Part shown: positions 9,718 to 19,369 of the stretch, in pieces
Layout: each line of letters opens with the position of its first letter
Position numbering within the stretch: the stretch's first letter is position 1
Assembly: GCA_910576335.1 (NCBI GenBank)
Contig: CAJTIU010000026.1
Location: forward strand, 18,744 to 82,743
DNA length: 64,000 nt
Source of the DNA: Lachnospiraceae bacterium
GTDB taxonomy: Bacteria; Bacillota; Clostridia; Lachnospirales; Lachnospiraceae
Direction: 5' to 3'
Notes under the pieces: generated by a model
What the model saw: the letters and a program-made list of their open reading frames with translations, nothing else
Told to the model about the DNA's origin: nothing
The model's database searches: none
Position numbers and translations under genes: made by a program

Positions 9718-9746
9718 TTGACGTGCCGGAGGGTATATGGTATCAT
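9718..9746 (+). promoter_or_regulatory. Promoter of the GAF-PAS hybrid kinase
   Basis: TTGACG (9718-9723) and TATCAT (9741-9746) with a 17-base spacer, about 110 bases before the start codon. Confidence 0.65.
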
Positions 9747-9858
9747 GGCACAAGTGTTGATATTTTTTGTGGGAAAGCGATCGGGATTACAAAGGATGAA
9801 AGTCAGAGTTTTTTTGGAGGATTCTTTTCTGTGACAGAATTTATGGGTGAAGTGGATT

Positions 9859-12465
9859 ATGTCTGGAGAAAAGTCTGTATTGGAGGACAGGTACATGGAT
9901 GATATGAGGGAATTTATTGGGTGGGACGGTCAGAATGAAACAGCTTCTGGAAACCATGAGCAGCCCGGCGATATGAGGAGCGTTCAGAATATGGCGAGTG
10001 TCATTAATGAGGGGCTTCGCATCGCCTTGCTGGAGGAGACGCCGGACCAGTCACTTGAGGTGCTGCTTGCGCATCTGGGAAGAACTCTTGACGGGGAACG
10101 CACTTATATATTTGAGAAAAATAATGAGGGCGGCGATGACAATACTTATGAGTGGGTGGCCGATGGGGTAAAACCGGAAAAGGGGAAACTTCAAAATGTT
10201 CCCTCTAACGTGTGCGAGAACTGGTATCGGAATTTTAGTGTCGGCAGACATATCACTATTGAGAATCTGGAAGAAATCAGGGAAGACGCCCCTCTTCAGT
10301 ATCAGATATTAAAACAGCAGAACATCCGCTCCCTTGTAGTGGTTCCCCTCTATGACGGAAAAAAGATCATTGGATTTTACGGCGTTGACAATCCGCCTGT
10401 GAAGTCATTGGAATACGCCTCGAACATGCTCCAGACCGCGGCATATTTTATCGTGTCGTCCCTGAAGCGGAGGAATCTGGTTCGTGAGCTTCAAAAAAGG
10501 AGCTATAGTGTACTGCAGGCTCTTAGTGTGGATTATCTGGGGATCTATCAGGTAAACTTTGATACAGGAAAATGCGAGATATACCGGGACGGCGAATGGA
10601 TGAGCATGGATTGGGCTGTGGGTTATCAGGCGGCCATGGAGCGGTATATTTCCCGGTATGTAGTCCCGCTCGATCAGGAGAGGATCCGTGCGGTGACGCA
10701 GGAAAGCTACGTGCTTGCCCAGCTCAGGGAAAAGAAGAAGTTCTATGTCCGGCATCAGGTAAAAGACAGCTCCGATAAACTGAAACATCTGGAGATCCAT
10801 TTTTCTGCCACAGAAAAGACAGCGAAAGAAAATTGCGCCATTTTTGCCCTGCGGGATGTCAACGCCGTGGTGGAGCAGGAAGAAGAATATAAGCAGCAGG
10901 CAAGGAAGAGTCTTGAGGACACTCTGGAAGGAGCCAGAACCGGGATCTGGACGATTGAGATGGAGGAGGGATGTCAGCCGAGGATGTATACGGATCGGAC
11001 TATGAGACTCCTCCTTGGAGTATCGGATGAGATCAATCCGGAGGAGTGTTACCGGCACTGGTTTGAAAATATTGAGCCTGACTATGTGGAGATGGTGCAG
11101 GAAGCGGTGCGGGAGATATTGGAAAACGGCCGCTCAGAGGTGATCTATCCATGGAAACATCCGGAGCTTGGGAAAATATATGTCCGCTGCGGCGGTGTGC
11201 CGGACAAAACATTCAAAAAATCGGGAGTCTGCCTGAACGGATATCATCAGGATATTACAGAGACTATGGTGACAAGGAGAAAGCAGGAGCAGGCCATCAT
11301 GGAGCTGCTTGAGAAGGTCAGGCGGGCCAATTCGGCAAAGAGTGAATTCCTTTCCCGTATGTCTCATGATCTGCGTACGCCTATCAACGGGATTTTGGGT
11401 ATGCTGGCTATTATGGAGAAAAGTCAGGAAGATAAGGAGCAGCAGAGGGAATGCCAGAAGAAGATCCGCGCATCGGCAGAGCATCTTTTGTCTTTGGTAA
11501 ACCATGTCCTAGAGGTCAGTAAATTGGAGAGCGGAAGGCCGGCAGCGGCGGAGGAACCCTTTGACATTCACGATATATTGGAAAGCTGCTTTGCGGTCAT
11601 GTCAGCCCAGGCAAAAGAGATGGGAATCCGGCTGATACTTAAGGAGACTGACTTGCAGCATAACAGACTGATCGGAAATCCTCTTGATTTGAAGCAGATA
11701 TTAATGAATGTCATTGACAATGCCCTTAAATATAACCGTCCTGACGGCTCTGTATTTGTTCGGGTAAAAGAAACTGCCTGCCAAAACGGGACTGCGGATT
11801 ATCGTTTTGTGATTGAAGATACCGGGATCGGTATTGGGGAAGACTTCAAAAAGCATATTTTTGAGCCGTTTACCCAGGAGAATCAAGGTGCAAGGACCAC
11901 CTATGCCGGTGTTGGGCTTGGTATGTCTATTGTTAAAAAGCTGGTAGAACAGATGGAAGGGATCGTGGAGATAGAAAGCCGGCAGGGCGAAGGGAGCATA
12001 GTTCAGATCGCCCTGTCTATCCGGGTCGATGAAGCGTGGCACATGGATCCTGTAAACGAGGAGCAGGATTTACGGAGCAATGTTTCTGGAATGCGTGTTC
12101 TTCTGGTAGAGGACAACGAGATCAACCGTGAAATCGTAGAGTTTATGCTTAAGGATGCGGGAGCGGAAGTTGTATCTGCTAACAATGGAAAGGTTGCTGT
12201 AGATGCGTTCGCGGCATCTGAGGCGGGAGCATTTGACTGTGTGCTCATGGATTTAATGATGCCTGTTATGAGCGGATATGAGGCGACCCGCGTGATCCGC
12301 AGTCTAGACCGGGATGATGCGAAAGATGTTCCGATTATAGCGCTGTCAGCTAACGCGTTTGATGAGGATGTCGCAATGGCAAAGGCTGCCGGAATGAATG
12401 AGCATTTGGCGAAACCGGTGGATATCAGAAAAATGTTCGAAGTTATGAGCTGCCTGAGGCGTTGA
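9859..12465 (+). CDS. Soluble GAF-PAS hybrid histidine kinase
   Basis: About 868 residues and no membrane segment, so a cytoplasmic sensor. Order: GAF-like domain (about 50-200, with YGVDNPP), two PAS-like domains (about 205-460), HisKA with RMSHDLRTPINGILGML near residue 500, HATPase_c with DNALKYNRPDGS and GVGLGMSIVKKL, and a C-terminal receiver (VLLVEDNEINRE; phospho-Asp in VLMDLMMPVMSGYEA; Lys in LAKPVD). Starts at GTG 9847 and ATG 9859 are both possible; ATG 9859 follows GGGTGAAG. No output domain or phosphotransfer partner is nearby, so the target is unknown. Another hybrid kinase follows 100 bases downstream. Confidence 0.85.
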   Translation: MSGEKSVLEDRYMDDMREFIGWDGQNETASGNHEQPGDMRSVQNMASVINEGLRIALLEETPDQSLEVLLAHLGRTLDGERTYIFEKNNEGGDDNTYEWVADGVKPEKGKLQNVPSNVCENWYRNFSVGRHITIENLEEIREDAPLQYQILKQQNIRSLVVVPLYDGKKIIGFYGVDNPPVKSLEYASNMLQTAAYFIVSSLKRRNLVRELQKRSYSVLQALSVDYLGIYQVNFDTGKCEIYRDGEWMSMDWAVGYQAAMERYISRYVVPLDQERIRAVTQESYVLAQLREKKKFYVRHQVKDSSDKLKHLEIHFSATEKTAKENCAIFALRDVNAVVEQEEEYKQQARKSLEDTLEGARTGIWTIEMEEGCQPRMYTDRTMRLLLGVSDEINPEECYRHWFENIEPDYVEMVQEAVREILENGRSEVIYPWKHPELGKIYVRCGGVPDKTFKKSGVCLNGYHQDITETMVTRRKQEQAIMELLEKVRRANSAKSEFLSRMSHDLRTPINGILGMLAIMEKSQEDKEQQRECQKKIRASAEHLLSLVNHVLEVSKLESGRPAAAEEPFDIHDILESCFAVMSAQAKEMGIRLILKETDLQHNRLIGNPLDLKQILMNVIDNALKYNRPDGSVFVRVKETACQNGTADYRFVIEDTGIGIGEDFKKHIFEPFTQENQGARTTYAGVGLGMSIVKKLVEQMEGIVEIESRQGEGSIVQIALSIRVDEAWHMDPVNEEQDLRSNVSGMRVLLVEDNEINREIVEFMLKDAGAEVVSANNGKVAVDAFAASEAGAFDCVLMDLMMPVMSGYEATRVIRSLDRDDAKDVPIIALSANAFDEDVAMAKAAGMNEHLAKPVDIRKMFEVMSCLRR

Positions 12466-12577
12466 CAGGTGAATGAAGAAAATCAGGGATGAGGGCAGTT
12501 TCTCCCCTCCCCTTGTACATGATGTATTTTTTTAGCCTGTATCAGGAGCAAAAATTAGAGAATGGAGATTGAAAAGC

Positions 12578-15172
12578 ATGAAAAACATGAAAAACATAGC
12601 TTTGCCGCGTTTTTTGAAGATTAGCATAGCAGTGATCATTTGCTTAAATATTTGCATTTTTTTGTTTTTGGGGATATCTGTAAACAAAATGAGCGGAAAT
12701 ACGATTAAGAATATAGGTACTGCTTATATGTCTGAGATGAGTGAGCAGGTATCTTTGCATTTTGAAACGATCATTGCTCTGCGCCTTACTATGGCAGAAT
12801 CTATTGCGCATATCGCGGCAGATGGAGAGAATTTAAGCTACGGTTCGAAGGAAGAGATAGAATACGGTGCAAAAGCAAGACATTTTCTCTGCGCGGGTTT
12901 ATACTCACCTGACGGCAAAATCGAAATGATTTACGGTGATACTATGAAGCTGAATCATCCAGATACCTTTTTAGATAGTTTAAAAAGCGGGGAACGAAAA
13001 GTAGCTTCTGCTGTTGACAGCAGCGGAAATAATGTAATTATGTTTGGGGTTCCATGTGAATATCCTATGTCTGACGGAAGTGACAGCCTGGCTGTTGTTG
13101 TAGGTCTTTCTTCTAAATATATGGGTGAGGTTCTTTTTCTTGAGTCAGACAGTTCGATGGTTTACTCTTATGTCATACGCAAGGATGGAAGTTATGTGAT
13201 CCGGGATCAGGGCGGCAGCAATGAGAATTATTTTGACAGGCTTTACCGGATCTTTGACGATCAAAAAGAGGAATCGGATTACTATATTGGTCAGATGACA
13301 GCAGCAATGAATGCAGATGAAGATTATTCTGTCATCTTGAAAAGCGGCGGGTCGCGCCGTCACTTGTATTGTACTAAGCTTCCATATTGTGAGTGGTATC
13401 TGGTGACAGTTCTGCCTTTTGACGCGTTGGATCAGGAAATTTCGAATATGGGCAGTCATTGGCTTACTAATGTTTATGCGACTTCTTTTGCTGTAATCGC
13501 TATGCTCCTTTTTATATTTTTCCAGTATTTAGGAGTATTTAAAAAACAGGTAGCCGAATTAAAGCGTGTAAATGCGCAAATGGATACAGCGCGTAAAACT
13601 GCTGAAAAGGCACAGAAAGAAGCGGAATATGCTAATGCGGCAAAACAGGACTTTTTGTCCAGCATGAGCCATGATATACGTACTCCTATGAATGCCATAA
13701 TCGGTATGACATCTATAGCTAAGGCTAATATACATAATCAGGGCCAGGTTCAGGAATGCCTGCATAAGATAGAGTTATCCAGTAATCACCTCCTGGGTCT
13801 TATTAATGACGTGCTGGATATGTCTAAGATTGAGAGCGGTAAGATGACGCTGAATGTTGTGCCGGTTTCTTTAAGGGAGGTCATGGACAATATTGTGAAT
13901 ATTGTACAGCCCCAGGTAAAGGAAAAAAATCTGCGGTTTAACGCGGCTGCTTATGAAATACTTGCGGAAATTGTGTATTGTGACAGTGTGAGGCTTAATC
14001 AGGTATTGATCAATCTTTTGGGTAATTCGGTTAAATTTACGCCGGATAACGGAACTGTTCAGGTATCTGTGTACCAGGAAAAGCTGCCGGAGGATCCCTC
14101 TTACGTCCGCACGCACTTTTTGGTGTCAGATACGGGTATCGGCATGTCAAAGGAATATCAGGAAAAGTTATTTGACTCCTTTAGCAGAGAGGAAAACGCC
14201 CGTGTGCAGAAAACGGAAGGGTCTGGACTTGGAATGGCAATTACCAAGTATATTGTAGATGCTATGGGCGGTATGATCTCTGTCCAAAGCGAGTTGGACA
14301 GAGGAAGTGAATTCCACGTAGTCCTTGATCTTAAAAAGGCACAAGAGCGGGAACTCAATGCGGCTCTTTTGGCCTGGAACATGCTTGTAGTCGATGAGGA
14401 TGAGCGGTTATGTATAAATGCAGTCCATTCATTAAAACTTCTTGGCGTCCATGCTGAGTGGTGTCTGAGTGCTGAACGCGCAATGGAAATGATCTCAGAA
14501 CGCAGTCGTCAGAATGATGATTATCATATGGTTCTTCTGGGACAGCAATTATCAGGTAAAAGTGGGGTTGAGGCTGCGCGAATGATTCGTTTGAAATATG
14601 GGGACGATTGCCCGATTTTACTGATTTCATCCTGCGGCTTTAGTGAGAGGGAAGAAGAAGCCAGAAAAATTGGGATTTCCGGATTTATTTCAAAACCGTT
14701 GTTTAAGTCTGTTTTGTTTGATGCTCTTAAGACATTTGCGGGAATGTCTGGTGAAGAGGAATCAGAAACAGAACATAAGACGGATAAAGAGCTAAAGGGA
14801 AAGCATATTTTACTTGCGGAGGACAATGAGCTTAACTGGGAAGTTGCAAAGGAACTGTTTTCTTTTCTTGAAATAGAACTTGACTGGGCTGAAAATGGAA
14901 AAATATGTGTTGAGGAATTTGAAAAATCTCCTGCCGGATATTATGATGCAATTATTATGGATGTCAGAATGCCTGTAATGGATGGATATGAAGCTTGCCG
15001 GACTATACGAAGATTAAAGCGTGAGGATGCGGATATTCCTATTATTGCGATGACAGCCGATGCTTTTTCGGAGGACATTCAAAAGTGTCTGGAGTGCGGT
15101 ATGAATGACCATCTGGCAAAACCGATCGATATTCAGATTGTTGCTCGGAAATTAAAGAAATATTTGATATAA
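12578..15172 (+). CDS. Membrane hybrid histidine kinase with two receivers, the first degenerate
   Basis: About 864 residues. Transmembrane helices near 12-33 and 298-320 flank an extracellular Cache-type sensor. A coiled linker leads to HisKA (SMSHDIRTPMNAIIGMT, His near 365) and HATPase_c (NLLGNSVKFTPDNG, GSGLGMAITKYIV). Receiver 1 (about 600-720) reads VLLGQQLSG where the phospho-Asp should be, so it cannot be phosphorylated in the usual way. Receiver 2 (about 740-862) is intact with AEDNE, IIMDVRMPVMDGYEA and LAKPID. ATG 12578 is preferred over TTG 12569 because TTG touches the GGAG site. An intrinsic terminator follows. Confidence 0.85.
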   Translation: MKNMKNIALPRFLKISIAVIICLNICIFLFLGISVNKMSGNTIKNIGTAYMSEMSEQVSLHFETIIALRLTMAESIAHIAADGENLSYGSKEEIEYGAKARHFLCAGLYSPDGKIEMIYGDTMKLNHPDTFLDSLKSGERKVASAVDSSGNNVIMFGVPCEYPMSDGSDSLAVVVGLSSKYMGEVLFLESDSSMVYSYVIRKDGSYVIRDQGGSNENYFDRLYRIFDDQKEESDYYIGQMTAAMNADEDYSVILKSGGSRRHLYCTKLPYCEWYLVTVLPFDALDQEISNMGSHWLTNVYATSFAVIAMLLFIFFQYLGVFKKQVAELKRVNAQMDTARKTAEKAQKEAEYANAAKQDFLSSMSHDIRTPMNAIIGMTSIAKANIHNQGQVQECLHKIELSSNHLLGLINDVLDMSKIESGKMTLNVVPVSLREVMDNIVNIVQPQVKEKNLRFNAAAYEILAEIVYCDSVRLNQVLINLLGNSVKFTPDNGTVQVSVYQEKLPEDPSYVRTHFLVSDTGIGMSKEYQEKLFDSFSREENARVQKTEGSGLGMAITKYIVDAMGGMISVQSELDRGSEFHVVLDLKKAQERELNAALLAWNMLVVDEDERLCINAVHSLKLLGVHAEWCLSAERAMEMISERSRQNDDYHMVLLGQQLSGKSGVEAARMIRLKYGDDCPILLISSCGFSEREEEARKIGISGFISKPLFKSVLFDALKTFAGMSGEEESETEHKTDKELKGKHILLAEDNELNWEVAKELFSFLEIELDWAENGKICVEEFEKSPAGYYDAIIMDVRMPVMDGYEACRTIRRLKREDADIPIIAMTADAFSEDIQKCLECGMNDHLAKPIDIQIVARKLKKYLI

Positions 15173-15210
15173 AGTCACACAGAAGATTGAAGGAATATAT
15201 TTGAATGTGA

Positions 15211-15240
15211 AATGGCAGGGAAGTTTTCCTGCCATTTTAT
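15211..15240 (+). terminator. Intrinsic terminator of the kinase gene
   Basis: AATGGCAGG (15211-15219) pairs with CCTGCCATT (15228-15236) and is followed by TTAT. Confidence 0.75.
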
Positions 15241-15294
15241 TGGTAAATGCTTTAAAAACAGCAAGGGCAGCATAGGTTATAAGTGAAAACATAA

Positions 15295-15444
15295 AAGGAG
15301 CTGTGTTGGGATGAAGCAATCCTTACAAAATCACATGAAAGAAGTAAGCTTACTAAGTGGGAGGCTTTGATCATGCTCGAAATAGCAGAACTGCTCATGA
15401 GGGACCAACTGATAAGTCCGGAAGAAAATAAAACAATCAAAATA
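15295..15444 (+). pseudogene. Orphan coding scrap of unknown family
   Basis: An open frame without a start codon reads KELCWDEAILTKSHERSK followed by a helical, charged segment ending QLISPEENKTIK. It looks like real protein and then runs into the antisense of a minus-strand gene fragment at about 15440. Family not recognised. Confidence 0.3.
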
Positions 15445-15524
15445 ATCGTAATCGGCAAACCATACCATATCCCTGTCAACAAGATTGGTCTATTATTTAC
15501 AAGTTCATTCAGTATTCCAATCAC
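15440..15524 (-). pseudogene. N-terminal scrap of a small membrane protein
   Basis: Starts at GTG 15524 with CGGAGG upstream and overlaps the stop of the XRE fragment (GTGA). It encodes MIGILNELVNNRP then a hydrophobic helix TGIWYGLPITIILIVLF, after which the sequence joins unrelated plus-strand coding DNA. An XRE gene followed by a membrane protein is a common pair in Firmicutes. Confidence 0.45.
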
Positions 15525-15668
15525 TTTTCTACCTCCGAAAAATCAAATAAATCTTCAATCGTTACATCAAATATTTTAGAAATACTATACGCCAACATCA
15601 TAGAAGGATTATAACGATTTCGTTCAAGCTGCATAATTGTTTGTCTTGAAACACCCACCAAATAAAGT
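15521..15668 (-). pseudogene. C-terminal fragment of a small XRE regulator
   Basis: Encodes LVGVSRQTIMQLERNRYNP, the recognition helix of short YozG-type HTH proteins, then AYSISKIFDVTIEDLFDFSE and stop. The first 20 or so residues are missing and replaced by transposase-derived sequence, so the protein is not functional. Confidence 0.7.
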
Positions 15669-15789
15669 AGTACAAACCGTATTTCTGCGAAAGGCAAGTT
15701 CTTGCTGCGTCAAACTTCTTATAGTCCTGTGCCGCCCCACTGCAGGGGCTGTATTCATAAATCGGCTTCCGCAGGAAAGAAATCTCCAC

Positions 15790-15954
15790 TACTTTCTTTG
15801 AATACCGGATATAGAACACTGAGATTTCCCGTTCCAGTGTTTCCTGGTTCCCTTTTACCTGAAGGATGTAGTCCGCCTTCTTGTCAAGGATCTGTTCGGC
15901 AATTTTTTTCTGCGTCCCCATCGCATCAATTGTCAAATTTCTCTCCCTGTGCAA
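15790..15954 (-). pseudogene. ISAs1-family transposase fragment
   Basis: Contains LTIDAMGTQKKIAEQI and ADYILQVKGNQETLE, the DDE core around the first catalytic Asp of ISAs1/H-repeat transposases. Only about 50 residues of a protein of normally 350 or more remain, fused to unrelated sequence on both sides. A dead insertion remnant. Confidence 0.7.
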
Positions 15955-15957
15955 ATC

Positions 15958-16021
15958 GGGAAAGGTATATCAGCATCATTGTCAATTCGCGCATTGCTTC
16001 ATCCGTATTGATATTAGCCAT
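15958..16021 (-). pseudogene. N-terminal fragment of the gene downstream of padR
   Basis: ATG 16021, with GGAGGG overlapping the padR stop, encodes MANINTDEAMRELTMMLIYL and then SRFAQGE before running into the transposase scrap. It is the former operon partner of PadR, cut by the insertion. Family not certain. Confidence 0.45.
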
Positions 16022-16025
16022 ATTC

Positions 16026-16361
16026 TTACCCTCCACTATTTCGGACAGTCTCCCCCATTCCACTTGCAACCCCTACAAGTTCTTCAAGTCTTACAAGTTC
16101 TTTTTCTGCAACTTCTTTCCCAAGTGAAGTAATGATGTATTCTTTTTTTCTACCTTCACAATCTCCGCAAGGCTTAATCCATTCTTTTTCCTGCAAAGAG
16201 TTCAATGCACCATACAAAGTGCCAGCTCCCAATGAAAGCCGCCCACCTGTTTTTTCTTCAATAAATTGCATGACAGCATATCCATGTTTTGGAGTATAGA
16301 GGGAAAGTAGAATGTAAAATGTTACTTCTGTAAGCGCACCACCTTTCACATTGTCCCGCAT
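16026..16361 (-). CDS. PadR-family transcriptional regulator
   Basis: About 111 residues from the ATG at 16361 (a longer frame starts at 16391). The winged helix reads TEVTFYILLSLYTPKHGYAVMQFIEE and LSLGAGTLYGALNSLQEKEWI, then GRKKEYIITSLGKEV, all typical PadR blocks. The stop lies 4 bases from the start of the next gene, now only a fragment. PadR proteins repress adjacent genes in response to small molecules or envelope stress; here the regulated partner has been destroyed. The AT-rich ABC exporter next door is on the same strand but upstream. Confidence 0.85.
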   Translation of the reverse strand: MRDNVKGGALTEVTFYILLSLYTPKHGYAVMQFIEEKTGGRLSLGAGTLYGALNSLQEKEWIKPCGDCEGRKKEYIITSLGKEVAEKELVRLEELVGVASGMGETVRNSGG

Positions 16362-16440
16362 TACCGCACATGAGCATTTGATTGAGAGCAAAAAATAGTT
16401 TTCATTTATCTAACTTATTCATTAAAAAATCAATCCGATG

Positions 16441-18051
16441 TCATTCAGAAAGGCGCACAATCGAATTAGCTATTTCTGCCATATGTGAATCATGCGTGAT
16501 AATGATACAAATTTTATCTGCAAATAATATATTTACCGATTCCCGCACCAATTCTTGGGTATCGACATCTAAGTTGGATGTTGCTTCATCAAAAATCACA
16601 ACATCTGGATTTTTGATAATCATTCTTGCAAACGCAATTTTCTGTCTTTGTCCACCAGATAAATTCTTCCCGTTTTCACTTATTATAGTTTTTAGTCCAT
16701 TTTCAAATTCAGACATATCAAGTCCCGCTTTTTGGAGAATTGAAGTAATTTTGTTTTCTGTCAGCTGTGGCGCAGCATACATCAGATTATCTATCAAAGT
16801 TCCAGAGAACAAAACAATATTTTGTGCCACAATGCCTATTTTTTCTCTTAAATCAGATAACGAGATTTCTTTCAATTCTATGTTGTTTATCTTTATAGAA
16901 CCTTTGTAGTTTTTATAAAATCCCATGAGCAACTTAGCAATCGTTGTCTTACCGCTTCCGTTTTTTCCGAGTAATGCAATTTTCTCATTTTTATGAATAA
17001 CCATATTAAAGTCTTGAATAACATTGTGGTTCGTGTACCCAAATGAAACATCTGTAAACGATACTTTGGTAACTTTCTCTATTTTTCTCTTTCCCTCAAT
17101 TTCATTCTCTGTTTTAAGCCTTAAAATAGTACCGATTCTAGATAAAGCAGCAGTCCCCGGCTGCACCATAACACTAATACTTGCCAAAATTTGTATAGGT
17201 GCAAATATTACTGTTGCATACTGTGAAACTGCCCAGTAATCGCCCATAGACATTTTTCCATTAATTATAAATAATCCAGAACAGATAATGAGTAAAACTG
17301 AAAATATATTAGTAAAACCTTGTATACCCTCAGAAGCAAGGTTCATTTTATTATTACGTTTTATGGATTGGTCTGCAACATTTCTTATTTGCTTAGCCAT
17401 TTCATTTGACCGCTGTTTTTCTAAATTCATTTCTTTAATCGTTGAAATACCACCTATATTTTCTTGAATCTTCCCGGAGGTTTGTGCATTAGATTCAAGT
17501 AATGCTTTTGAAACTTTTTTAATTTGTATACTTGAATAATTAGTAAAGTAATACAAAACAGGCAAAAATATAATCAATATCAAGGATAATTCCCAACGTA
17601 TCGACAATATAAATATCCACGCTCCAACACACGAAAATATACTGGTCAAAAATTTTAAAAATACAGGTGAGAAAAAAACATTTAGGGAATCAGTTTCTTT
17701 TACACGTTCTAAAATATAGCCTGTCTGTTGTTTATCAAAAAACTCCATAGGTAATTTTAAAACCTTTGAAATCAAGTCATTTTTAATATCTGCAACAAAG
17801 TAGTTGCTAGTCCGGATCAATGATTGGCTGATTAAATAATTAGCAAAAAAACTGATAATATAAACAAATAGCAGACATATTCCACTCAACAAAACGGTTT
17901 TTATTGATAGCCTTGCAATACCGTAATCCAGAAGGATTCTTGTAATGAACGGCGGACACAAAGTTATAAAGGATGAAAAGAGCATTAGTGCAAATAACGC
18001 ACAAACTTTTTTCCTTTTGAAATAGGATAATAAATAGCCATAATTTTTCAT
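16441..18051 (-). CDS. ABC exporter half-transporter (permease fused to ATPase)
   Basis: 536 residues. An N-terminal six-helix type-1 exporter domain (about 1-300) is followed by the nucleotide-binding domain: Walker A GKNGSGKT, Q loop VAQNIVLFSG, signature LSGGQRQKIAFARM, Walker B VVIFDEATSNLD and H loop ITHDSH. All catalytic residues are present, so it should be active as a homodimer. Its start overlaps the stop of the XRE/helical-repeat regulator by 4 bases, making a two-gene operon. No peptidase domain is fused. Export of a peptide, bacteriocin or drug is plausible, but the cargo is unknown. The gene is AT-rich relative to the chromosome around it. Confidence 0.88.
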   Translation of the reverse strand: MKNYGYLLSYFKRKKVCALFALMLFSSFITLCPPFITRILLDYGIARLSIKTVLLSGICLLFVYIISFFANYLISQSLIRTSNYFVADIKNDLISKVLKLPMEFFDKQQTGYILERVKETDSLNVFFSPVFLKFLTSIFSCVGAWIFILSIRWELSLILIIFLPVLYYFTNYSSIQIKKVSKALLESNAQTSGKIQENIGGISTIKEMNLEKQRSNEMAKQIRNVADQSIKRNNKMNLASEGIQGFTNIFSVLLIICSGLFIINGKMSMGDYWAVSQYATVIFAPIQILASISVMVQPGTAALSRIGTILRLKTENEIEGKRKIEKVTKVSFTDVSFGYTNHNVIQDFNMVIHKNEKIALLGKNGSGKTTIAKLLMGFYKNYKGSIKINNIELKEISLSDLREKIGIVAQNIVLFSGTLIDNLMYAAPQLTENKITSILQKAGLDMSEFENGLKTIISENGKNLSGGQRQKIAFARMIIKNPDVVIFDEATSNLDVDTQELVRESVNILFADKICIIITHDSHMAEIANSIVRLSE

Positions 18052-19040
18052 AAATATTCCTCCAATATTTGATTTAATTCAATAAATGCAGACGTATTTC
18101 TTATTATATCAAACGGCTGGCTTGAAAACCCTGACACAAAAACATTGATAAGCATACTATCTTTTATGGGATTTTCCTTATACATTGTGATAAATTTTTG
18201 TATTAATTCTAAAGCTGCATTTTTTTGACTGCTTAGACAATAAACATATGCCATGTTCATATAAACCATAAAATATAAATTGCGGCTTAGCCCTAATACT
18301 GTTATAAGAGTGCATTGCTTTTCTAAAATATCTTTTGTGTATGTCAGGTCGTTTTTTATCCAATATGATACCTTATTACGCAATTCATATATCAACTGTA
18401 TTCCTAACATATTTATTGTTGAATCTATTATGTCAATGGCATTTGCATTATTTTCTCTTAGTATTAGGCTATTCTTCATGTCTATTGCCATAAATTCATT
18501 TTCATCAACAAGGCAGGCAGACGCATCTTCGTATTTTTTAATCATAATAAACAAATGTGCAAGCAAGAAATGTTTTTGTGATTGAACGCTATCATCTATA
18601 CATCTCTGACATATCAAAATCATCTGACGGATTAAATTTTCACGAATTTCGGAATCTTTTTCTAAAGCTAGATATGGAAGTACATTTTTTAGCAAATCAA
18701 TCTTTATCCTATCATTTGTTGGATATAAATAAACCAGCCTTTTAATCCGTTCAATTCCATTAAGGCACTTCCCACTTGCAAATAACTTTATACATTCCTG
18801 CCTGTTTTTTAGATATTCTTCTTCCGACAAATCATTTGAAAATCCAAACAGACAATCAATGGAAATATTAAAATATCTGGCAATCACGGGGAACAGTGTA
18901 ATATCTGGATACATTTGTCCATTTTCCCATTTAGAAATTGCTGCGCTTGAAACGCCCAATACTTCCGCTAACTCTTCTTGTGTAATACCCTTTGTTTTGC
19001 GTAATCCTTGTATAATTTTTCCAACAGGTAATCGCTCCAT
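18048..19040 (-). CDS. XRE regulator with helical-repeat C-terminus (Rgg/PlcR-like layout)
   Basis: 330 residues. The N-terminal HTH is KTKGITQEELAEVLGVSSAAISKWENG, and residues 80-330 are alpha-helical repeats with no catalytic motif. This layout resembles peptide-responsive RRNPP regulators (Rgg, PlcR), though many XRE-TPR proteins bind no peptide. GGAGGAG lies before ATG 19040. It is cotranscribed with the ABC exporter, so it probably controls export. No pheromone-like small gene was recognised nearby. A 10-bp inverted repeat at 19124-19172 upstream could be its operator. Confidence 0.75.
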   Translation of the reverse strand: MERLPVGKIIQGLRKTKGITQEELAEVLGVSSAAISKWENGQMYPDITLFPVIARYFNISIDCLFGFSNDLSEEEYLKNRQECIKLFASGKCLNGIERIKRLVYLYPTNDRIKIDLLKNVLPYLALEKDSEIRENLIRQMILICQRCIDDSVQSQKHFLLAHLFIMIKKYEDASACLVDENEFMAIDMKNSLILRENNANAIDIIDSTINMLGIQLIYELRNKVSYWIKNDLTYTKDILEKQCTLITVLGLSRNLYFMVYMNMAYVYCLSSQKNAALELIQKFITMYKENPIKDSMLINVFVSGFSSQPFDIIRNTSAFIELNQILEEYL

Positions 19041-19123
19041 AATATTTTCTCCTCCTCGTATTGTACGATTTTTAAATTCTGATTTCCATGTATAAGCGGT
19101 TAATAATAACTACAATTTTTTAT

Positions 19124-19172
19124 AACCTATTGTTAATATAGCATTGTACCCACAAATTATCTACAATAGGTT
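19124..19172. promoter_or_regulatory. 10-bp inverted repeat upstream of the XRE-exporter operon
   Basis: AACCTATTGT (19124-19133) and ACAATAGGTT (19163-19172) are perfect inverted copies separated by 29 bases. Candidate operator, or the end of a lost insertion. Confidence 0.45.
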
Positions 19173-19210
19173 TTATGGAATAAAGAATGAGAGGGATTCC
19201 GTAGTAGTCG

Positions 19211-19252
19211 GCATTGTGGAAAAATCCAAAAATTTAGATTTTTCCACAATGC
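19211..19252. repeat. Perfect 16-bp stem hairpin
   Basis: GCATTGTGGAAAAATC pairs without mismatch with GATTTTTCCACAATGC around a 10-base loop. It sits between the XRE operon and an unrelated plus-strand module. Terminator or element end; a T-rich tract follows only partly. Confidence 0.6.
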
Positions 19253-19369
19253 TTGTCTTTTGGTCTTTGGTTTCTTTGGTTCGGAATAGTATGGTGCTGG
19301 CGGTCTATCTCTTGTTTTCGATTGCTTGCTTCTTTACCGTACATGAGCATTTTTCTAGGGAATATATTT

